Positions 1 to 6,517 of a DNA stretch of 43,304 bases are shown piece after piece. Each line of letters begins with the position of its first letter. The first letter of the stretch is position 1. A program made the translations under genes and the position numbers. Origin of the DNA: Sphingomonas sp. IW22. GTDB lineage: Bacteria > Pseudomonadota > Alphaproteobacteria > Sphingomonadales > Sphingomonadaceae. The stretch lies in contig NZ_JBGGWB010000011.1 in assembly GCF_041321155.1 (NCBI RefSeq), positions 1 through 43,304 of the forward strand, written 5' to 3'. A model generated the notes under the pieces. That model saw nothing but the letters and a program-made list of their open reading frames with translations. It made no database searches and was not told the DNA's origin.

Positions 1-120
1 AAAAACATGCCAGCGGTCATGGCAAGCGCGCCAGCAAGGCCGCCGCTGATCCAACCCACGAAGGTAGCGAAGATCACGAGGGGGGCTGGCAGGATGCCCG
101 ACAGACCCAAGCCATCAAGG
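1..120. repeat. Terminal direct repeat, copy 1 (circular overlap)
   Basis: These 120 bases are identical, in the same orientation, to 43185-43304. Both copies fall inside the same reading frame of chrA, and joining them restores one uninterrupted 409-residue protein. That pattern is what an assembler leaves when it closes a circle with an overlap, not a biological repeat. The true molecule is therefore about 43,184 bp and circular. Confidence 0.95.
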
Positions 121-944
121 AACTGCGCGTCGGTCATCCATCCCCGGCCGACCGTATCGTTGCGGATGAACGGGATGGCGGTGTAGGCTCCGCCGAAGGT
201 CAGGAGTCCACCCTTCAATCCCGCCCAGAACAGCGCGGCGATGGCAGGCGCTGGTTCCTTGGTGCCCGTCATTATTTCGGCACCCCCGGGACTTCCTGCC
301 CAGGTCAGAGCCGCCAGGCCAACGGCAAGCGCGACCACGACCGCGGCGAGCGCGTAGCGCCCGGTTGATCCGAGCGCGTAGGCCGCGCCGGCCGCCGGAA
401 GCACGATCCAGAAGCTGACGCCGGCGAGCGAGGCGGCCGCCGCCGCAATCGCTGCGGCCCAAAGCCACGGGTCGAACAAGATGTGCTCACCGATGCGATG
501 GACCGCGCGGACAATGACGGCGATCACCGCTGCTTGGATGCCCAAGAATGCGGCTCCGAGGAGCGTTCCTTGAATCGGGAGCCGCGTGTACGCCCAGGCA
601 AGCGCGAGCATGAGCACGAGGCCGGGCAACATAAAGCCGAGCCCTGCCAGAAGGCCGCCCAGTCGCCCCTTGGCGCGGATGCCGAGATGGACGCAGAGTT
701 CATGCGCCTCCGGCCCGGGAAGCACCTGCATAACTGCGAGCAGCTTGTTGAATCGGTCGCTGGGTATCCAGCGTTCCTCGTCCACCAGCTCGCGCCGGAT
801 CATTGCGATCTGCGCTACGGGGCCGCCGAACGCCATCATGCCGAAGCGCAAGAAGCGCAAGAATAGCGCGGGATAACTTAGCTCTGGCAGCTGGGCTTCA
901 TCCAGAGCCGCGCTCGCCGGGGCAGGATGTTCGATGCTCGACAT
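1..944 (-). CDS. chrA: Chromate efflux transporter ChrA, 5' part (continues at 42899-43184 across the join)
   Basis: ChrA of the CHR family, an inner-membrane transporter that expels chromate from the cytoplasm. This is the N-terminal three quarters; the rest lies at the other end of the window, giving 409 residues, normal for the long two-domain CHR proteins. The two homologous halves show their signature motifs: FGGPVAQIAMIRRE near residue 39 and FGGAYTAIPFIRND near residue 250, each followed by several hydrophobic membrane segments. The ATG at 944 is preceded by GGGGAGCAGG, a good ribosome site, and lies 12 bases after the chrB stop, so chrB-chrA form one leftward operon. No frame break is seen across the join. 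Confidence 0.95.
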   Translation of the reverse strand, partial: MSSIEHPAPASAALDEAQLPELSYPALFLRFLRFGMMAFGGPVAQIAMIRRELVDEERWIPSDRFNKLLAVMQVLPGPEAHELCVHLGIRAKGRLGGLLAGLGFMLPGLVLMLALAWAYTRLPIQGTLLGAAFLGIQAAVIAVIVRAVHRIGEHILFDPWLWAAAIAAAAASLAGVSFWIVLPAAGAAYALGSTGRYALAAVVVALAVGLAALTWAGSPGGAEIMTGTKEPAPAIAALFWAGLKGGLLTFGGAYTAIPFIRNDTVGRGWMTDAQFLDGLGLSGILPAPLVIFATFVGWISGGLAGALAMTAGMF

Positions 945-956
945 GTCCTGCTCCCC

Positions 957-1916
957 TTATGCGCCGCGTCGCTTGGTGAAATGTGCGTAGAAGCCATCGA
1001 GCGCGCCCGACCCTTGGGCAATGCGCTCGTTGTCGCCGTCGGTGCTCGCGCAGATGCCATTGATGAGCGCGGCGATGCCGGCGGTCTCCGGCCTACCGAA
1101 CTTGTCGTCGGCGATGTCGAGGTCGTGGATGATCTCGGCAAGTGCAACGAGCGCCTGATCGCCGTCGAGCCCCGTCCGATATGTCAGCGTTTCGAAGGTG
1201 CAGTGGTCGCCTTCGTGCGTGAACTCCGCGTCCGCCATGTCGAAGCGAAGCTCGCCGGGCTCGGGCTGGTAGTCCTTGCCGTCCACGAACTTGAAGCTGG
1301 GGCTCGGGTCGATGAACCGGCGGATAAGCCAGGCCGAGGCGATGCGATCGACATGCACGTGCCGGCGCGTGACCCAAGTGCGGCCTTTCAGCTCCGCCGG
1401 CGTCAGCTCCGGCGCTCCCGGCCCGCTCACGTCCGGGTGGCGGCCGGCGCGCCCCTCCGCTTGGGCTATCGCGGCGTCCGCCGCCTGCCGTCCATGCGCG
1501 CCGAAGAAGTCGACCGCTGCGATCTCGTCCAGGCGTTTACGCAGGCGGCGGACGTCGGCGGACGACACGTATTCCGCCTCGGCGATCATACGCGCTTCGC
1601 GCGCCAACTCCTCGTAATCCGCGTCGCGGGCCGCGTCGAACACGGCGCGAAGCTCCGCATCAACCATCCCCTCAACTAGCCGGGCTTTCAGGATCAACGC
1701 CTCGCCACCCCCTGCGGTGATCTCCGCTCTGAGTTCCTCGAAGAGCGCGCGGGTGTCGTCGCGAGCAGGGAGCGCGTGAACGGCATTCTTGAGGGGAGCG
1801 GCTCCCATTGCTTGCAAGCGCCGCCAGACCCGCACGCGCAGATAGGCGGGCTTGGCCGGGAGCTGTGGGATCAGGAGCAGCCAGTCACGGGGCTCGGGCG
1901 AAGAAGCATCAGCCAT
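957..1916 (-). CDS. chrB: Chromate resistance regulator/protein ChrB
   Basis: ChrB, 319 residues, the usual partner of chrA in proteobacterial chromate operons, where it acts as a chromate-responsive regulator needed for full resistance. The C-terminal half carries the chromate-resistance domain: RRHVHVDRIASAWLIRRF followed by IDPSPSFKFV, then a conserved FTHEGDHCTFE stretch. The N-terminal half (DWLLLIPQLPAKPAYLRVRV, then a winged-helix-like region rich in Arg and Leu) matches the ChrB N-terminal domain. The frame stays open to a more distant start at 2033, but that would run back through the divergent promoter region; the ATG at 1916 (MADASSPEPRDW) fits the family. It lies upstream of chrA in the same operon. 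Confidence 0.93.
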   Translation of the reverse strand: MADASSPEPRDWLLLIPQLPAKPAYLRVRVWRRLQAMGAAPLKNAVHALPARDDTRALFEELRAEITAGGGEALILKARLVEGMVDAELRAVFDAARDADYEELAREARMIAEAEYVSSADVRRLRKRLDEIAAVDFFGAHGRQAADAAIAQAEGRAGRHPDVSGPGAPELTPAELKGRTWVTRRHVHVDRIASAWLIRRFIDPSPSFKFVDGKDYQPEPGELRFDMADAEFTHEGDHCTFETLTYRTGLDGDQALVALAEIIHDLDIADDKFGRPETAGIAALINGICASTDGDNERIAQGSGALDGFYAHFTKRRGA

Positions 1917-1940
1917 GAAGCAACTGTAACATAGCGACGC

Positions 1941-1963
1941 AACGAACGTACACTTGTATCGTT
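1941..1963. promoter_or_regulatory. Dyad between chrB and the divergent secreted-protein genes; candidate ChrB operator
   Basis: In the 85-base gap between chrB (start 1916) and the rightward gene (start 2002) there is a nested dyad: AACGA (1941-1945), TACA, CT, TGTA (1949-1958), TCGTT (1959-1963). The inner arms are perfect and the outer arms match after a three-base asymmetry. Its place between divergent genes suits an operator for ChrB. The function is inferred; only the dyad is seen. Confidence 0.4.
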
Positions 1964-2001
1964 TGCTTGGGTGGATTAAAAGTTGGGGTGAGGAGACCGC
2001 A

Positions 2002-2367
2002 ATGCGAGCTGTTGGATCAGGTGCTGCCGCCATGCTGGCGTGCCTGGCGTGCCCAGCGGCCTCGTCTGCCGCGGCCCAACCTCGCTATGAGACGGTTACG
2101 CAGTTCTATCGGACGTGTGTCGACGAGACGAAAAGGAAGGTGAACGGTCGGTGCGAAGCGTATCTCGCTGGTGCCGCCGAGGCGCTTTCCGCTTTCGGCA
2201 ACGGCGGCAGCGAAGCCGGAATCTGCGGCCGGGGCGTCCGATCGGGCGAGCTGAGCCGTATCTTCCCGGCGTGGGCGGTAGAGAACCGTCACGCAGCCAA
2301 CCTGCCCCGGTTGGCGGGTGTGACGATGGCGCTACGCCAGCGCTTCCCATGCCGACAAACCAATTGA
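2002..2367 (+). CDS. Secreted small protein, Rap1a/Tai-like
   Basis: A 121-residue exported protein. It begins with a clear signal peptide (basic start, alanine/leucine-rich core, cleavage likely after SSAAAQ). The mature part has the pattern of the Rap1a/Tai domain: a FYRTC motif, a CEAYLAGAAEAL helix and two further cysteines that could pair. The ATG at 2002 was chosen over one at 1954 because it has GGGGTGAGGAG upstream and gives a normal signal peptide, whereas the earlier ATG lies inside the divergent regulatory dyad. It heads a three-gene run with the DUF1259 gene and a second Rap1a-like gene. Rap1a proteins were described as immunity proteins to type VI amidases, but such domains also occur in secreted proteins of unknown role; no effector is seen here. 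Confidence 0.7.
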   Translation: MRAVGSGAAAMLACLACPAASSAAAQPRYETVTQFYRTCVDETKRKVNGRCEAYLAGAAEALSAFGNGGSEAGICGRGVRSGELSRIFPAWAVENRHAANLPRLAGVTMALRQRFPCRQTN

Positions 2368-2384
2368 GATCGAGGAGAGAAGCA

Positions 2385-3317
2385 TTGCGTCACTTGTTGC
2401 TCCCGCTGGCGATCGCGCTCGCCGCACCGGCCGCCGCCCAGACAAACCCGCAAGCGACACCGCCCGAGGCGCACGGCGACAGGTGGGCGCTCGTGGACAA
2501 GAGCCTCGGCCGAGCGGGAACGACGCAGCCCGACGGCGTTCGCCGGTATGGGTTCCCGCGCAGCGATCTTAACGTCCAGCTCGACGGTGTGGCAATCAAG
2601 CCGGCGCTTGCCCTCGGCTCCTGGGCGGCGTTCCACCCCATGGGCAATGACGTGATGGTCATGGGTGACCTCGTGCTGACGCATGAGGAGGTAAATCCGG
2701 TCATGAGCCGGTTGCTGGCATCCGGCTTCACGATCACCGCGCTCCACAACCATCTGCTTCGTTCCGCGCCCGCGACCATGTACATGCACATCGGCGGCCA
2801 TGGTGACCCCGTGAAGCTTGCGGCCGCCCTCCGTGAAGCGCTCGCCGCCAGCCGGACACCGATGACGGCACCATCCAGGGATTCGCAACCGCCGTCCGCC
2901 GGCGCGGGGTCGTCGCAGCCAATCGCCCTCGACACCGCCGCGCTTGACCGGCTGATGGATGGCAAGGGTAAGCCCAACGGTGGGGTCTATCAGTTCAGCT
3001 TTCCCCGCGCGGAGAAGCTGAGCGACGGCGGCATGCCCGCGCCAGCGTCCATGGGCACCGCAACCGCGATCAACTTCCAGCCGACCGGCTCGGGCCGGGC
3101 GGCGATCACCGGTGACTTCGTGCTCACCGCCGCCGAGGTCGATCCCGTGCTCCGCGCACTACGCGCGGGGGGCATCGAGGTCACCGCGCTTCACAATCAC
3201 ATGCTGGATGACCAGCCCCGGCTCTTCTTCATGCACTTTTGGGCGAATGACGACGCCCAGAAGCTCGCACGCGGGCTCCGTGCAGCACTGGATAAAACCA
3301 ATGTGCAACGGAGCTGA
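2385..3317 (+). CDS. Periplasmic tandem-DUF1259 protein
   Basis: A 310-residue exported protein built of two DUF1259 (LppY/LpqO-like) domains. Each repeat carries the same block: GDLVLTHEEVNPVMSRL then TALHNHLL in the first, GDFVLTAAEVDPVLRAL then TALHNHML in the second, followed in both by a HF/MHI segment. The paired histidines look metal-binding. The chosen start is the TTG at 2385, with GAGGAG eight bases upstream and a good signal peptide (RHLLLPLAIALAAPAAAQ); an ATG at 2349 lies inside the previous gene and lacks a ribosome site. DUF1259 genes recur near chromate operons, so a role in chromate or oxidative stress is plausible but unproven. Confidence 0.8.
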   Translation: MRHLLLPLAIALAAPAAAQTNPQATPPEAHGDRWALVDKSLGRAGTTQPDGVRRYGFPRSDLNVQLDGVAIKPALALGSWAAFHPMGNDVMVMGDLVLTHEEVNPVMSRLLASGFTITALHNHLLRSAPATMYMHIGGHGDPVKLAAALREALAASRTPMTAPSRDSQPPSAGAGSSQPIALDTAALDRLMDGKGKPNGGVYQFSFPRAEKLSDGGMPAPASMGTATAINFQPTGSGRAAITGDFVLTAAEVDPVLRALRAGGIEVTALHNHMLDDQPRLFFMHFWANDDAQKLARGLRAALDKTNVQRS

Positions 3318-3320
3318 CCT

Positions 3321-3662
3321 ATGACACGAAACTGGTGGACGGCGCTGTTCGCCGCAGCCGCGCTGGCGCCTACAGGCGCGCTCGCTCAAGACGAAACGCC
3401 GAGCGATATGCAGGGTCTGGCGCTGCTCACGAGCTGCCGGGCAGGCGAGTCGGGCTGCGGAGCTTATCTTCAGGGCATCGTTGACATGATGATCGCCCAG
3501 CAGAGTGTCTGTAATCCGCCTCGTTATAACCGTCACCGGTTGCGGACCGCCTATGTGCGCTGGGCGGAAGTCAACACGTACTTCCATGACAAGCACATGA
3601 TGGCGGGCGCGGAGCGCGCGATGAGTGAGACCTGGCCGTGTCCGTCGAACTCACCACGATGA
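3321..3662 (+). CDS. Secreted small protein, second Rap1a/Tai-like copy
   Basis: A 113-residue exported protein, starting three bases after the DUF1259 stop. The signal peptide is WWTALFAAAALAPTGALAQ. The mature region keeps the pattern of its neighbour at 2002-2367: a CGAYLQGIVDMM helix, scattered cysteines and a final WPCPS. The two genes look like distant paralogues flanking the DUF1259 gene. Their joint function is unknown; co-transcription with DUF1259 is likely from the spacing. Confidence 0.7.
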   Translation: MTRNWWTALFAAAALAPTGALAQDETPSDMQGLALLTSCRAGESGCGAYLQGIVDMMIAQQSVCNPPRYNRHRLRTAYVRWAEVNTYFHDKHMMAGAERAMSETWPCPSNSPR

Positions 3663-3898
3663 CGATACCTAGTGTCACAACCGGTCATTTTTCTGAACAG
3701 CCGTGCTCGACCGAGTCAACGGTGGCTTTCAGGCGCCCATCAGCGCGAGCGGAACGACAGAGAATGGATCGCAGCGGCCACGGCTTGTCGCGGAAGTCCT
3801 GATTTCTGCAGCGACGAGAAAGCGAGCTGCTTGCGACGGCGGGGCGCTGTCGTAAAAACCTGCTGCAAAAAGGTAGCGTAGGACCACCGAGCTAAGAA

Positions 3899-3926
3899 TC
3901 AAAAAGGCCCGCCAGAGGCGGGCCTT
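3899..3926 (-). terminator. Rho-independent terminator, leftward
   Basis: A perfect 10-bp stem, AAGGCCCGCC (3904-3913) and GGCGGGCCTT (3917-3926), with a three-base AGA loop. Read on the minus strand it is followed by five Ts, so it terminates leftward transcription. There is no minus-strand gene directly upstream of it: the next gene to the right runs the other way. It may be left over from a gene that has been lost, or it may insulate against read-through. Confidence 0.7.
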
Positions 3927-3995
3927 GAGGCTCCTTTGACGATGAGGGGGGGCTTGCGCCCGCGTTCTCAAAGCCGGAGATGCCGATATAGCGAT

Positions 3996-4013
3996 GTTGA
4001 CGGCATCGTCAAC
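3996..4013. promoter_or_regulatory. Perfect dyad upstream of the Abi/HEPN-like gene
   Basis: GTTGACG (3996-4002), a four-base GCAT spacer, and CGTCAAC (4007-4013) form an exact 7-4-7 inverted repeat ending 22 bases before the gene start at 4036. This is the position of an operator or of a leader hairpin that could limit expression. Which of these it is cannot be told from sequence. Confidence 0.4.
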
Positions 4014-4035
4014 TTTCTGCTGACAGGATTCAACG

Positions 4036-4698
4036 TTGCCCTTCACCCTCGACCAACTCCACGAGTTGCCGATCGTTATCTCCGCTCCCCGCTTCGCAAC
4101 CTACCTGCAGGCGATGGGCAATGATCGGGAACGAGCACTGGAGATGTACGAGTGGAACCTGGACCTCTCCGCTGCTCTGATCGTCCCGCTGCAGGTCTGC
4201 GAGGTCGCGATGCGGAACGGCATCGCGGAAGCAATCGAAGCCGTGCACGGAGCAAACTGGCCGTGGAACAACGGCTTCATCCGCAGCCTTCCGCGACCCA
4301 AGCGGCAGACCGACTACAATCCGGCTTCAGACCTGATGCGCTGCGCTGCGCTGCTCCCAACAACAGGCAAGATTATTGCCGAACTGAAGTTCGCCTTCTG
4401 GGAGAAGATTTTTACCGCTGGCCAGGATAGCCGCATCTGGAACGCCCATTTTCGTGCCTGCTTCCCTGGCGCACCGGCCGCGCAAACCATCGCACAATGC
4501 CGCGTCGTCGCTCACACCGATTTGCGCATCATACGACGGCTCCGAAACCGGATCGCGCACCATGAGCCGATCTTCACCCGGAATATCGCTGACGATTACC
4601 AGCGCATCCACGACATGATCGCCTGGCGTAGCCAGACCGCTGCCGCCTGGATGGACAACAAGCAATCGGTTCTCGCGCTGCTGCCTCGCCGACCATAG
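4036..4698 (+). CDS. Abi-like (HEPN-type) protein
   Basis: A 220-residue protein of the abortive-infection-like group. The N-terminal part (YEWNLDLSAALIVPLQVCEV then AMRNGIAEAIE) and the C-terminal RLRNRIAHHEPIF are typical. RNRIAH fits the R-x(4)-H motif of HEPN ribonucleases, so RNA cleavage is a reasonable but unproven activity. The start is a TTG at 4036 with ACAGGAT about seven bases before it. A perfect dyad lies just upstream, and the gene sits next to a restriction-modification operon, consistent with a phage-defence role. No antitoxin-like partner overlaps it; the next gene converges from the right. Confidence 0.7.
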   Translation: MPFTLDQLHELPIVISAPRFATYLQAMGNDRERALEMYEWNLDLSAALIVPLQVCEVAMRNGIAEAIEAVHGANWPWNNGFIRSLPRPKRQTDYNPASDLMRCAALLPTTGKIIAELKFAFWEKIFTAGQDSRIWNAHFRACFPGAPAAQTIAQCRVVAHTDLRIIRRLRNRIAHHEPIFTRNIADDYQRIHDMIAWRSQTAAAWMDNKQSVLALLPRRP

Positions 4699-4713
4699 CT
4701 GCTCGCTCCTCAA

Positions 4714-4731
4714 CGCGGCTTAAAAGCCGCG
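4714..4731. terminator. Hairpin between convergent genes, possible bidirectional terminator
   Basis: CGCGGCTT (4714-4721), AA, AAGCCGCG (4724-4731) form a perfect 8-bp stem, with CAA/TTG extension around a one-base bulge. It lies between the Abi-like gene (ends 4698) and the leftward repeat-protein gene, whose stop codon (4720-4722) lies inside the hairpin. There is no T-run, so intrinsic termination is uncertain. Confidence 0.4.
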
Positions 4732-5301
4732 GTTGATGAGGCGTTGCACCTTCTCCATTTCCCTGGCGGCCCGCATCATTGGACTGTCCTGCAGTTCACG
4801 CATCAAACGCACCGTTGGGTTGTTCTGAAGCTCCTCGATGGCGCGCATCGTGGGGCTGTTCCGAAACTCCTCGATCGCTCGCAAGGCCGGGCTTTCCTGG
4901 TAGCGACGGGCCGCCTCCTGAGCCGCCCGCATACCTGGGCTGTTCATCATCTCCTGGGCGGCGCGGAAACCTGGCCCCAGCGCCTCCTGCATCTTCCGGT
5001 GTGCTTCCACGATGTTGCGGCCCGTGCGGGGCGAGTAGGGCGCGCTCACGCGGTGTGCCGGCGTCGATGCGGCTGCACGCCTGGCCTGAGCCTCCGCCAT
5101 ATACTCGGCCCTGCCCGCCTTCCATTTCACCTGCAGTCGCCGAATGTTCGACGGCTCGGGCTTATCGAGAGCACGCCGGATCGCGGTTGTGGGCCGAAGC
5201 GCCGGGTTCGCTACGATCATGTCCGCCACCTTCTTGAGGGTGGGGCCGTCGTCCAGGCCCGTGCCAACCGGCCGGCCACGGCTCCGCTTGTTGCTATTCA
5301 T
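4720..5301 (-). CDS. Basic N-terminal region plus 12-residue-repeat protein, function unknown
   Basis: A 193-residue protein that I do not recognise as a named family. Residues 5-60 are basic, with an RSRGRP hook and a predicted helical stretch (TLKKVADMIVANPALRP then TTAIRRAL) resembling a small DNA-binding domain. The C-terminal third contains five near-copies of a 12-residue unit, [N/E/D]-[S/N]-P-x-[M/L/V]-R-x-x-x-E-x-x: NSPGMRAAQE, ESPALRAIEEFR, NSPTMRAIEELQ, NNPTVRLMRELQ and DSPMMRAAREME, the last four exactly in phase. This should fold as regularly kinked helices. The start at 5301 (MNSNKRS) was chosen because AAAGGA lies upstream; an ATG five codons earlier lacks such a site. It faces the Abi-like gene. 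Confidence 0.65.
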   Translation of the reverse strand: MNSNKRSRGRPVGTGLDDGPTLKKVADMIVANPALRPTTAIRRALDKPEPSNIRRLQVKWKAGRAEYMAEAQARRAAASTPAHRVSAPYSPRTGRNIVEAHRKMQEALGPGFRAAQEMMNSPGMRAAQEAARRYQESPALRAIEEFRNSPTMRAIEELQNNPTVRLMRELQDSPMMRAAREMEKVQRLINRGF

Positions 5302-5455
5302 GGTCCATCCTTTCATTTGCTGCGCAGCAAGATGACCGCGAACTTGGCAAGTTCAAGCGATAAGAAACAAGACAAAGAGCGAGGATAAATAGGATCGAAA
5401 ACTGGAACTACTGCAGCAGGAGCGAGGATAAATGCGAACATTATTCTCGCTGTCG

Positions 5456-6517
5456 CTACGGCCGGCCGCGCAGGCCCTCTCCGGCCTCGCTGAATACCAT
5501 CAACCGCTCAGGCTCCGCCGCGAACCAAGCGTAGCTGCCCCATGCGAGGCTATCGACCGTCTTCTTGAACGGCCCGGCGCTACGGTCGAGATAGGCGGTG
5601 ACGAACGCGACGTGCTCGGCCGGGAAACCCGCGTCGGCGACCAGCTCCTCCAGCGCCTCCTTGCGGCGCTGGCTGATCGGACCATCGGTCGCGACCACCT
5701 CCACGAACACCAGCAGCGGATGCACCGGGCCAAGATCGACCAGGATCGTATCCGGCAAGTTCTTGTCGGCCTGGATGGCAAGGCCAATCGATCGCGCCAG
5801 CGCATCGTCGCGCGCGACCACCTTGTTCCCGCTCTCGCTGAGGAACACCACGGCAGGGGCGGTGAGAAAGGCGGGCGCGAACACCTCCACCACTGCTTTG
5901 GTGATTTCGGAACTTGGCCCCGGCTTCATCCGGCGCGTCTCGCCGTTAGGGAAGGTAACAAGCACCTGGTCCGCGCTGACGCCGGCGCCCTGGCGCACGA
6001 TCGCCAACCGGGCGAGCGCGCCCTTGTTCAACGCCTCAGCCTGCCATGCCGCAATGCGGGCCTGCAGCGCCTCCCCGGTCAGGGCAGGGTCGAACAGTGC
6101 GGCAAAGCTCGCCTTCAAGGCGTAGCGCGGCTTGCTCGATGTGGTGGCAAGATCGGTGCGCTCGGTCACGGCACCGATCGCCACTAGCCCCTCGCGCAAC
6201 GTCTCGTCACGGATCGGCTCACGGGTGTTGTCTTGATACCAGCGCCGGCCCTCGGTCTGGCTGCCAGTACGTAAGACCCCTGTCGCATAGGCGCTGCGGC
6301 TCGCATCATCGACAAGAACCGCCTGCTCGTCGGTCATGCGATAGACGTGCTTGGGACCAAGCATCGTCCCGCTGCCCTCGATGGCGTCGATATAGAGCGC
6401 GACGAACACCGTGCTCGCAGCCAGCATCCGGGTCAGATAGGCGCGGTTGGGCGCGCCATCGGGGAAGATCTCCTGCAGGCGGGCGTGAACGTCATCGCGG
6501 GTCAGCATCGGCATCAT
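5456..6517 (-). CDS. BsuBI/PstI-type type II restriction endonuclease
   Basis: A 353-residue endonuclease of the BsuBI/PstI family, which cleaves double-stranded DNA (the known members recognise CTGCAG). The N-terminal domain runs to about residue 170. The catalytic domain carries the family stretch TILVDLGPVHPLLVFVEVV followed by ATDGPISQRRKEAL, and ends WGSYAWFAAEPE. Its start overlaps the methylase stop as ATGA, so the two are translationally coupled, methylase first, an order that helps protect the host. CTGCAG occurs repeatedly nearby (for example at 3806, 4105, 4189, 4789, 5131 and 5411), so if specificity is PstI-like the plasmid depends on its own methylation. No separate controller (C) protein gene is seen. 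Confidence 0.9.
   Translation of the reverse strand: MMPMLTRDDVHARLQEIFPDGAPNRAYLTRMLAASTVFVALYIDAIEGSGTMLGPKHVYRMTDEQAVLVDDASRSAYATGVLRTGSQTEGRRWYQDNTREPIRDETLREGLVAIGAVTERTDLATTSSKPRYALKASFAALFDPALTGEALQARIAAWQAEALNKGALARLAIVRQGAGVSADQVLVTFPNGETRRMKPGPSSEITKAVVEVFAPAFLTAPAVVFLSESGNKVVARDDALARSIGLAIQADKNLPDTILVDLGPVHPLLVFVEVVATDGPISQRRKEALEELVADAGFPAEHVAFVTAYLDRSAGPFKKTVDSLAWGSYAWFAAEPERLMVFSEAGEGLRGRP

Larger units (their letters stand above)
3663..4035. other. 373-base stretch without a convincing gene
   Basis: Nothing with good coding character was found on either strand. A 69-codon frame at 3672-3881 has no domain and no ribosome site. The stretch holds a leftward-acting terminator (3899-3926) with no leftward gene feeding it, and a dyad (3996-4013) just before the next gene. 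It reads as a junction between the chromate block and the defence block. Confidence 0.6.

Noticed and set aside
927..1679. Rightward frame of 250 codons opposite chrB
   Set aside because: ChrB domains are unambiguous on the minus strand; the antisense frame has no motif.
2289..2888. Leftward frame of 199 codons opposite the DUF1259 gene
   Set aside because: Duplicate DUF1259 motifs and a signal peptide on the plus strand identify the real gene.
3672..3881. 69-codon rightward frame after the second Rap1a-like gene
   Set aside because: No ribosome site, no domain, irregular composition; kept as non-coding.
5377..5433. 14-base direct repeat GAGCGAGGATAAAT, twice, 43 bases apart
   Set aside because: Noticed between the repeat-protein gene and the nuclease end. 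Only two copies, no dyad and no obvious partner, so no function is claimed.
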